A stretch of 37,946 nucleotides of DNA, from the NCBI GenBank assembly GCA_029339195.1, contig JAPTJF010000548.1:1-37946 (forward strand). The letters run 5' to 3'. The translations under genes were made by a program, and so were the position numbers. Within the stretch, counting starts at the first letter, position 1; each line of letters opens with the position of its first letter. This DNA is from Micractinium sp. NFX-FRZ. Taxonomy: Eukaryota > Chlorophyta > Trebouxiophyceae > Chlorellales > Chlorellaceae. Below are positions 31,207-37,946 of the stretch, piece by piece. The notes under the pieces are model-generated. The model had not been told where the DNA came from. It saw only the letters and a list, made by a program, of their open reading frames with translations, and searched no databases.

Positions 31207-31256
31207 TCTGTTCAAGCCTTCCACGGGGGTTTGTACTAATCTGTTCAAGCCTTTCT
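31193..31256 (+). repeat. Tandem copy of the eL42 stop region in its 3' UTR
   Basis: GGGTTTGTACTAATCTGTTC followed by AAGCCTT appears at about 31193-31220, spanning the last codons and the stop, and again at about 31228-31254 (period 34-35). The second copy includes the TAC TAA triplets. Confidence 0.95.
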
Positions 31257-31379
31257 GGAGGCTGTGGCTGCCGGCTGAGGCTGGCTGGATGGCGCGCACC
31301 CGGCTGGCGCCCGCCAGCATGGCGCACCTGGATGCTCTCATGCCCCTTCTACTGAGGCCTTGTCGCAGCTCAGCCATGC

Positions 31380-31384
31380 TGTAA
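31380..31384 (+). terminator. TGTAA poly(A) signal for eL42
   Basis: TGTAA about 175 nt past the eL42 stop codon, a usual distance for this green-algal polyadenylation motif. It lies before the convergent minus-strand ORF end at 31447. Confidence 0.55.
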
Positions 31385-31446
31385 CAGAACATGCGCAAGG
31401 AAAACAAGCAGCAGAAAGAGGCAGGCTGTTGAAGAGTCAGCCGAGG

Positions 31447-31731
31447 CTAGAGCAAGGGGTATTCGGCTTGCAGGCGGCCAGGCCGTGGGTGCCCGCTCCC
31501 CTCCTCCTCAACCTGTCGCATCATGCACACAGCTAGCTCTTTCGTCTCGTCCACGCAGCCCTGCGCCCCCCTGCTTGCCTTGTGGGAGGTCGCCTTGAGC
31601 AGCGCGGGCAGGTGGGCGATGAGGTGAATCTCAGCGGCCGGGCCCTTGCCAGCCGCGGCGGTCAGCGCCTCCAGGGAGGCACAGTCTCCAAGCGTGAGCT
31701 TGGACAGCTCCTGAGCGAGTGCGGCGGCCAT
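31447..31731 (-). CDS. Short ORF, 94 aa; possible exon-1 fragment of an eEF3-like gene
   Basis: A continuous frame starts MAAALAQELSKLTLGD, continues LEALTAAAGKGPAAE and HLIAHLPALLKATSHKA, and then loses protein-like character up to its stop. From memory, the first 60 residues resemble the start of the HEAT-repeat domain of elongation factor eEF3 in algae and fungi; I could not test this. The likeness ends exactly at ACAAG|GCAAGC, which looks like a GC splice donor, and no downstream exon fits before the convergent eL42 gene. So it may be a truncated duplicate of a first exon, or a small independent gene. Expression is unknown. Confidence 0.4.
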   Translation of the reverse strand: MAAALAQELSKLTLGDCASLEALTAAAGKGPAAEIHLIAHLPALLKATSHKASRGAQGCVDETKELAVCMMRQVEEEGSGHPRPGRLQAEYPLL

Positions 31732-32626
31732 GCTGGTTGCGTGACAGCAGCAGAGAGCTCAGGAGCTTGAAAGAGACGGCACGAGGCCGAAGCTTGAGAG
31801 AGTATGGGAAAGGTAGAGAGAGTAGAGGAGGGAGGGGGCGGGAGCGGGGGCCATGTAGCGGGGCCCTGCCCGGGTCACTCGAAATGGGTGTCGGAGCCAC
31901 AGCCACAAATTGGCGGCAGATTCGTGGCGCCCCGGGGCTTCAGAATACCTTCAGAGCGCCTCTGGCAAGCGTTTGGGTGCGGCGGGAGGGCCTGCGCTGC
32001 ACAGCCGCAGGCCCAGCCGCCACCGGCGCCTTGCGTCAGCGGCGGGCCCTGCAGGCCACTACCTGGGGCGGGGTGTTTATCTGCCCAAAACGCGACCCCG
32101 CCACGCTCCACGGTCTTCCCATAGGTGTCACAGGGCCTGTGAATGTTTCTGAGATTGGCAGGGCAGGGTGTTTGTGGCGTCGCTCCTCTCAGGGCACCGT
32201 TCCCGCCCCGCCAGATACCGGGTGACTAGAGCCGCATATGTGCACTTTATTATAACAAACGCCCGGCGCCTGAATTTAAAACCCGAGTTTCGGCTGGCAC
32301 CAGCGGTGACTCCGTCTTTCGGCAGGTGCCGCCAAACCCTATCCACGGGGGACGGGAGGCCTGCTGCCCTCCTCCCACCCGGCTCCAGCACTCCCAGTGC
32401 GCTGGAGTGCCTAGAGCCATACCCCTGGTCCGATACACTCTCATTGGCACGTCTCGCCCTAGGACGGTCCTCAGTCACTCGCTACTGCTGCTCCGCAGGA
32501 CACCACCTGCTGCTGCTCTGCGTCTGCCGTGGGGCGCCGCCGCAGCCAGCGCGCTGAGCTCATGCTCATGTTCCGGGGTTGCCCGTTCGCTGCCTCCTCC
32601 TCTCCTGCGCTTCTGTCGGCTCAGCC
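31732..32626. other. Intergenic region upstream of the F-box gene
   Basis: The 895 bp contain no supported gene. A locally AT-rich element, TTTATTATAAC at about 32247-32257, is the best TATA-like candidate for the F-box gene, 370 bp before its start codon. Open frames on both strands here lack recognisable domains. Confidence 0.5.
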
Positions 32627-34450
32627 ATGCCGCTTTCGATCAACGACCTACCCAACGAGGCTCTGGTTGATATCTTCAAGCTCCTGGAGGAGGAGTGAGT
32701 GGGACGGGCGGGTTGCTGGGCAGCCTTCGCGCTTGGGCACGTTTACTAGAATAGACGTGCATGCCAAATCCAAAGGCTTACGCGCGCTGCCGCGGCTAGC
32801 GCCGCTCCCATCACTGCCGCCACCTGACGACCCCGCCTGGGGCCAGTCTTCTCTTCCAAGCAGTGCTTGCTGGCCCGTCCGGTCCCTCCCCTGCGCCCCT
32901 GGTGCAGGCATAGCACTCTGGTGCTTGTTTGCCGGAGGTGGAACGAGCTGGCGCATGATTCTGAGCTGCTGAGAACTGTGGTTGAAGTGCTGGAGGGTTC
33001 GTACGAGGGCGGCCGAGGAGGCGAGTGGTCCGTCAACGTCGACGACGTCCTGTCTTTCCTCAGCTGGCTGGAGCGGCGTGCAGGCCCGCATGTCGAGCGG
33101 CTGCACTTCTGGCTGCGCAACTTGGAGATGGACGAAATGGGCACGCCAAGCGAGAACGCAGCTGTGACGGCGGCGCTGCTGCGCAGCCTGCGCGCCTGCG
33201 TGCGCACCACTGTTGTGGACCTGCACCTGCAATGCGGCCTGACCATTGATGTGAGCCAAGACCTGGGTGCCCCCGGCCGCCTCCGCTCCATGGCACTCAG
33301 CTGCGGCCACCCAGAAAGCAGCTGTCCTCTCCATATTGCCGGCCTCTCTGGCCTCACAGCTCTGGAGCAGCTGAGGCTGAGCGGGATGCCGCTGCACCTG
33401 CCGCCGCACGCTGGCATCCCACCCGCCCTCACCAACCTGTGCCTCTCCTACACCAGAGAGCAGCCTGCAACGGTGCCACCACAGGTGTATGCGGTGGGGC
33501 AGGTGTGCAGGATGCGCGGGGCAGGTGAGCAGGCAAGGCCAGCAAGGGTTCTTGTCGTGGCTGCTGCATGCGGCCGCTACTCGACACGCGCACACCTTGT
33601 GGCAGCCTCAGCCTGACATGCATGTACTCCAGCCTTGCCCCGTCCCGCCCTTCCCCACCCTGAGGCGATTGTTTGCGCCCCCGCTCTTGTGTGCAGCTCT
33701 CAATGCTTTCTGGCAGCCTGCGCCGGCTGTCCCTGAAGGACATCAGTGTTGGCAGCGGACACGAGCTGAGCGTGCTTTCCAGCCTGACCTCCCTGCACAC
33801 GCTGGTGCTTGACAGCTGCTCCCACCTGTGCACATGCCTACCGGCGATGTGCATCATTGCAACCCCTGAAGCTCTCCGGCACGCCCAGCAGGGGACACGA
33901 CTTTATGAGCCAGCTGGGGGCGGGGATTCAGGCGCTGGTTGCGCCGCTGCCGCAGCTCACTCATTTGGCGCTTGGCCGCTCTGCCAGCCTGCCGCCCGCG
34001 GTTGCCGCCCTCTCCCAGCTGCGCGCCTTCTCCTGGGCATATGAGCCATGTGGCCAGCCCTGTGCCGCCATCCCAGCCGGCCCCTGGCTGGCCGACCTGC
34101 GCCAGCTGGCGCTGTCATCTGACGTGGCAGCGGCAAGCCTGGGCGTGCTGGCAGCAGCACGGCAACTGCACAGCCTCGCCATCCGGGGCCCCGCGGAATG
34201 CGATTTCGCAGCAGCCGACCAGGTTGCAGCGGAGCTAGCTGTGGTTGCTTGGGCCTTGCAGCAGCCCAGCCTGCGGCGCCTCGCGGTGTCGTTCAGCATT
34301 GTGGGAGCACCCGAGGAAGAATCCGAGGACAGTTTTGAGGGGGCGCGGTACTGGCGTCCCTTCAAGCAGGGACTTGCAACCCTGCACCTGCTACACACCC
34401 TCTGCCTAGAGCGCGGCAATGAGCTGCTGGAAGAGCTGCGGATCAAGTAG
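32627..34450 (+). CDS. F-box protein with leucine-rich repeats
   Basis: Exons 32627-32694, 32908-33484, 33697-33827 and 33889-34450 give 445 aa. The N-terminus, MPLSINDLPNEALVDIFKLL followed by STLVLVCRRWNELAHDSELL, is a standard F-box, which docks to SKP1 in SCF ubiquitin ligases. The rest has irregular LRR-like units: LRSMALSCGHPESSC, LTALEQLRLSGMPLHLP, LRRLSLKDISVGSG, LTSLHTLVLDSCSHL, LPQLTHLALGRSASLPPAV and LRRLAVSFSIVG. Such proteins choose substrates with their LRRs; the target is unknown. The junction 33827/33889 is uncertain: the frame moves by +1 there, explained either by a 61-nt GT-AG intron, short for this genome, or by a one-base frameshift near 33840 that would keep another repeat (SLQPLKLSG). 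Other boundaries are canonical. Confidence 0.82.
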
Positions 34451-35136
34451 CCAAACTGGTTCGAAATCTCTCCACCTGCTATCAACCGCCTGCCAACGTT
34501 TGAAACGACTTTACCGCTGCCGTCGCTCGTTTGCCTGCCAGGGATTTCCTTACTTGGTGAAGCAAACCCACATCACCCTCCCTTGCAAGGCACCATCCAC
34601 ATGTCTGCATCCATATGTACATGCACTGCCCAGCGCTTCATGCTCTCGGCAGGCCCGCCATGCCTCACCCTGCACTCTGCTCGTCTCCGCTCCATTCTGC
34701 TTCCCTCTTGCCCAGATCAGCAGTTTGTTCTTTTCTTGCATGGTTCGGTTGCGCCGACACCCACTTCGCCTCAGTAGATATTGGCCGGCATTTGGAACAT
34801 GAATCGCTGTGCACAACCATGAAGCCCGTGTCTGCAAAGCGTCCCATCAACAGGGAAGGGGAACGCACTGGCACGGGCCAGCAGCGGGAGCGGTCGGGGT
34901 TGGGGGTTGGGTTGGGTGTCAGCGGTTGGCACAGCAGCAGCAGGGGCACATCGGCAAGGTGTGCATGCAGCATGGGGAATTGCCACACAGATACAGCAGC
35001 AAGGAGTGATGATACGCACAGGCAAGCAGCATGAGCAGTTGTTTCGCAGGTCTGAGTGGCACTGCCTGTCCACTGTCTGTGTGCTGTGCCAGGCACCAGT
35101 GCTGCAGTTAGAGGTCAGAAGGTGTGCCTGCCTCCG
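34451..35136. other. Region between F-box stop and the last gene
   Basis: The 686 bp hold the 3' UTR of the F-box gene and the likely promoter of the next gene, both on the plus strand. I see no recognisable ORF, no TGTAA and no repeat of note. Confidence 0.5.
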
Positions 35137-37817
35137 ATGGGTTTGCCCGACAGCAAGTCGGCGTACCAAACTGAGCCGCACGGGGCAGACCAGCCTGGCC
35201 AGTCTGACTCAGGTTGTGCACCCACACACTGGCGGGGCTCCCGCTGACCAGGCATGTGGGGACCGGGAGCGTTGCTTGGGAAGTGAGCGCCACAACCCCC
35301 TGCCCTGCCTCTTAGCACAGGCCCTGTGTGACCTGATATGCTCGAGCAACGCAGAGGCCGCAGAGGGCCTCAGGTGAGCACCCCCACCCAGGTGGTTGGG
35401 CGGGGCGGGGCAGGGTGTGGCAGGGCGAGGCGCCGGCGGGTCCTCGCCCGCCACTCTGCCGCCAACTTGCCGCCGCTGCGCGCTGGCCCTCCCTGACCAC
35501 CAACCCTGGCGCGTGATTGGAATGACCAAGCTGATCCACCGGAGTTTTCAACTCAATCCCTTTTTATCTGTTATTCACTGTCAAAATGGGCGCCGCAGGT
35601 CGCACTGGTCGTGGTGCTGGCCGCCTGTGCTCACAAGAAGCACCGCTTCCGCCAGTATGCATCCAAACCCTTCCCAGACGCATGGTACCGGGAGGCGCCG
35701 CAGCACCGCAGGTGCGGCCTGATGTGCCTGTCTTTGCTTTGCTTCAGTGATGTGGGCATCAGGTGACGCTGTGCCTGCCTGCCACTGTGCCTGCGTGAGG
35801 TGCCGCCGCCGTGGCTCTCGCTGCCCTGCGCCACCGCCTGCCATTCCGCGTGCATCACTGTGCCTTTCTTTCCACCCCGCCCATGCACTGCAGCCACATA
35901 ACAGGGCTCATGGATTTTGCCGATCTCTACACTCAAGGCATTCAGGGCAAAGATGCAGATCAGCTGGAGGCAGAGCTGGGGGTGCACACCCGCTGCCACA
36001 CAACACAAGTGGCAGGTGCGTTGGGCTGGAGGCGGCTGCCGATGCAGGGGGTGGCGCCGCTGCCGGGCGGTGTGCGGGTGGGCGGTGGGATTGTGGGCGG
36101 TGGGGTTGTGGGCGGTGGGGGTGGGGATGGAGGCGAGGTGCCATGGGAGGGCCTGCTGCACTTCCTCCTTCCTTGTGCCAGCTCAGTGCTTTCCCGTCCT
36201 GCCGTTGCCCACCCTCACTCCCACTCCCCCTTCACTCCCTCCTCCCCCTTCTCTCCCTGCCACAGTGGTCTCATACTACTGCGGCACTGGCGTGGGCCGA
36301 GAGTCCCAGGCCGCCGACTGGCTGGGCCTGGAGCAGCTGGCAGACCTGCTGCACGCTTTGCACGACCAGCCGCCCGCACAGCGTGCCGGGGCGCTGCACA
36401 ATGTGCTGTGGCGGCAGGAGGTGGAGGCTGATGTGGTTCACTACCTGGCACATGGGGTCACAGAAGAGAAGGCTGAAGAGGCAGCAGCGTCTGGGCGGTG
36501 GGGTGCAGAGGATGATGGGGAGGGCGGCAGCGGTGGAGACGAGGAGGAGGAAGAGGAGGAGGAGGAGGAGGAGGAGGAGGAGGAGGCAGTGCCTGCAGCG
36601 TGGGACGGCGTGCAGCTGCCGCAGCTGGTGTTCCGCTTCCAACTGGAGGGAGACATCCAGGTGGGTGGGTGGACTCCTGCATTTGCGCTCGCGCACCAGG
36701 CTTACAAATCCCAAGCACAGCTGGCGGCTGGTGTGAGGCAGGAGGAGGGGTCCTGCGTGCGACTGTGTGGGGCCGTGTGGTGTGCACGCCCCTTGCTTGC
36801 TCGAACACATTCTGGCCACTCGTGTGCTCCTGCTCGTTTGTGCCGGCCGGGATCCACCAGCCCCTGGTGCCAACCACTACTGAACCCGCCGCCACACATG
36901 CCTGCTACCCCGTGCGCTTGCAGACAGGCCACACGTTTGTTGTTGCCATGCGTCCCGACCTGACTTTCGACCTGTACCAGGTGCGGGGCTTTGCTTATAC
37001 AGCTGGCAATCTGCCCTGCTGAGCAATACACTGTGCTGGCCGGCTGCCTGCTGTTGATGCCTGCTTGCACACAGGCAGGGGAAGGCTCTTCTGCCGACAC
37101 GTGCAGCAGCTGCCTACACTGTCGCCCCCTCTCCAACTACCTTCCTTGCCCCTCTGAACACTGTCTTTCTTTCCTCCTGCCTGCCCCCCTTCTCCACAGA
37201 GCTTCATCGGCAAGTACACGCTGCACGAGTACCTGGCAGACCACCCCCAGCCGCTGACATATGAGCAGATGCAGCAGGTGGGGCGCGGCACCCTGCCTTG
37301 CCCTGCCTTGCCCAGCGGGGTGGATAGTGTTGTGCTGCGGCAGTGGCGCACGTGCACCAGCAGCATGGTGACAGTCGTGGCAGGAGGGAGTCGGGCAGGC
37401 AGGCAGAACAGGGCCCTGTGCTGTCGTTTGCGCGTGGCCCGGCACACCTCGCTGCGCCCTGCTCATGCTCACCATTGCACCAGAGTTCCTTCCTTTCCGT
37501 GGCCACCCTTCGAGGTCTGCCAGGCCTTCCACCGCCGCCCGCCTGCGCTTTGCCCCCGCCCAAAACCCTCCTGCTCATGCAGTTTGTGCTGGACATGAAA
37601 GTCTTGGGGGATGCTGAGAGCTGGACCGCGTCTGTGAATGCCCTCTACAAACGGCTGTTTGGGGTAAGCTGGGGTTGGGTGCTGGGGAGGGGTGGGCGAT
37701 GCTCCCGCAGCACGCTTGCTCCTGCATGGGCATGGCTCTTGCATGCTCAGCCCAGCCAGCAACCCCTGCCAGGCCTGGAAGGTGGCAGGCAGGCGGCAGT
37801 TGGTCGTGCGGCCCCAG

Positions 37818-37848
<31 letters not shown>

Positions 37849-37920
37849 GCTGCCTGCGCTGCTTGCCCTCAGGACTTGGCCCATGTGACTCAAATTTGGC
37901 CCACCACAGTGCTGCGCTAG
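35137..37920 (+). CDS. Unrecognised protein with acidic tract; 5' end unresolved
   Basis: Seven exons join cleanly: 35599-35711, 35894-36015, 36266-36660, 36924-36980, 37200-37277, 37583-37663 and 37873-37920 (297 codons and TAG). They encode LAACAHKKHRFRQYASKPFP, HITGLMDFADLYTQGIQGKD, VVSYYCGTGVGRESQAADWL, GLEQLADLLHAL, a run of 15 glutamates (36541-36585), LPQLVFRFQLEGDIQ, FVVAMRPDLTFDLYQ, YTLHEYLADHPQPLTYEQM and FVLDMKVLGDAESW. Upstream, 35137-35212 (ATG, MGLPDSKSAYQTEP) and 35316-35373 (ALCDLICSSNAEAAEGL) join each other in phase and look coding. The second ends in phase 2, however, while 35599 needs phase 0, so an exon is missed or there is a frameshift. I do not recognise the family; a distant likeness to Rab3GAP catalytic subunits crossed my mind but is unproven. 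Confidence 0.6.
36541..36585 (+). repeat. GAG repeat coding for poly-glutamate
   Basis: Fifteen consecutive glutamate codons, nearly all GAG, within exon 3 of the last gene. A length-variable acidic linker between two more conserved parts. Confidence 0.97.
37820..37848. repeat. GT dinucleotide run before the last exon of the last gene
   Basis: About 14 uninterrupted TG units in the last intron, 25 nt before the acceptor at 37872/37873, occupying the place of the polypyrimidine tract. Confidence 0.97.
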
Positions 37921-37946
37921 CCTGCCATTTCCTTAAGCAGCCGCCT

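Noticed and set aside
35396..35722. Plus-strand frame with SHWSWCW reading through 35599-35711
   Set aside because: It meets an in-frame stop when joined to the next exon; the frame with AHKKHRFRQYASKPF joins the following exons without conflict.

Overview
This window reads as nuclear DNA of a GC-rich, intron-dense green alga, most likely a Chlorella-like trebouxiophyte. The evidence is a nucleus-encoded photosystem II PsbW with a bipartite thylakoid transit peptide, many short to medium GT-AG introns (plus a few GC-AG introns), strong CAG/GCTG-rich sequence, TGTAA poly(A) motifs and eukaryotic housekeeping genes. No bacterial operons, ribosome binding sites or CRISPR arrays are present.

Layout. 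1-1222 (-): 5' part of a non-LTR (LINE) retrotransposon ORF with an intact endonuclease domain, running off the left edge. 1223-2069 (-): three-exon gene of unknown function; the LINE frame begins directly after its stop codon. 3428-4726 (-): psbW. 5028-10148 (-): translation factor eIF2alpha. 10322-13430 (-): HAD-superfamily phosphatase. 13770-15570 (+): RHIP1-like coiled-coil protein, divergent from the HAD gene. 16559-17897 (-): NF-YB histone-fold transcription factor. 18394-27458 (+): XRN2/Rat1-type 5'-3' exoribonuclease in 20 exons. 28153-28749 (-): small conserved membrane protein. 29011-31206 (+): ribosomal protein eL42. 31447-31731 (-): short ORF, possibly an exon-1 fragment of an eEF3-like gene. 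32627-34450 (+): F-box protein with leucine-rich repeats. 35137-37920 (+): unrecognised gene with an acidic tract and an unresolved 5' end. Exon boundaries were assigned by eye from splice consensus, phase and protein family, and almost all close in phase.

How the genes relate. This is ordinary eukaryotic housekeeping content, not a pathway cluster: translation (eIF2alpha, eL42), RNA decay/transcription termination (XRN), transcription (NF-YB), photosynthesis (PsbW), metabolism (HAD) and regulation (F-box). Three head-to-head pairs share short intergenic regions (HAD/RHIP1-like, NF-YB/XRN, small membrane protein/eL42).

The most unusual pattern is that introns repeatedly hold degraded duplicate copies of the adjoining exon end together with its splice site (eIF2alpha, HAD, RHIP1-like, and at least four XRN introns). 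A similar copy of the eL42 stop region lies in its 3' UTR. In two cases the duplicate donor would extend the exon in frame with no stop (eIF2alpha +32 codons, XRN +62 codons). Other items of note are a long imperfect hairpin in an eL42 intron, an inverted copy of HAD exon 5 in its upstream intron, and a cluster of GC-AG introns.
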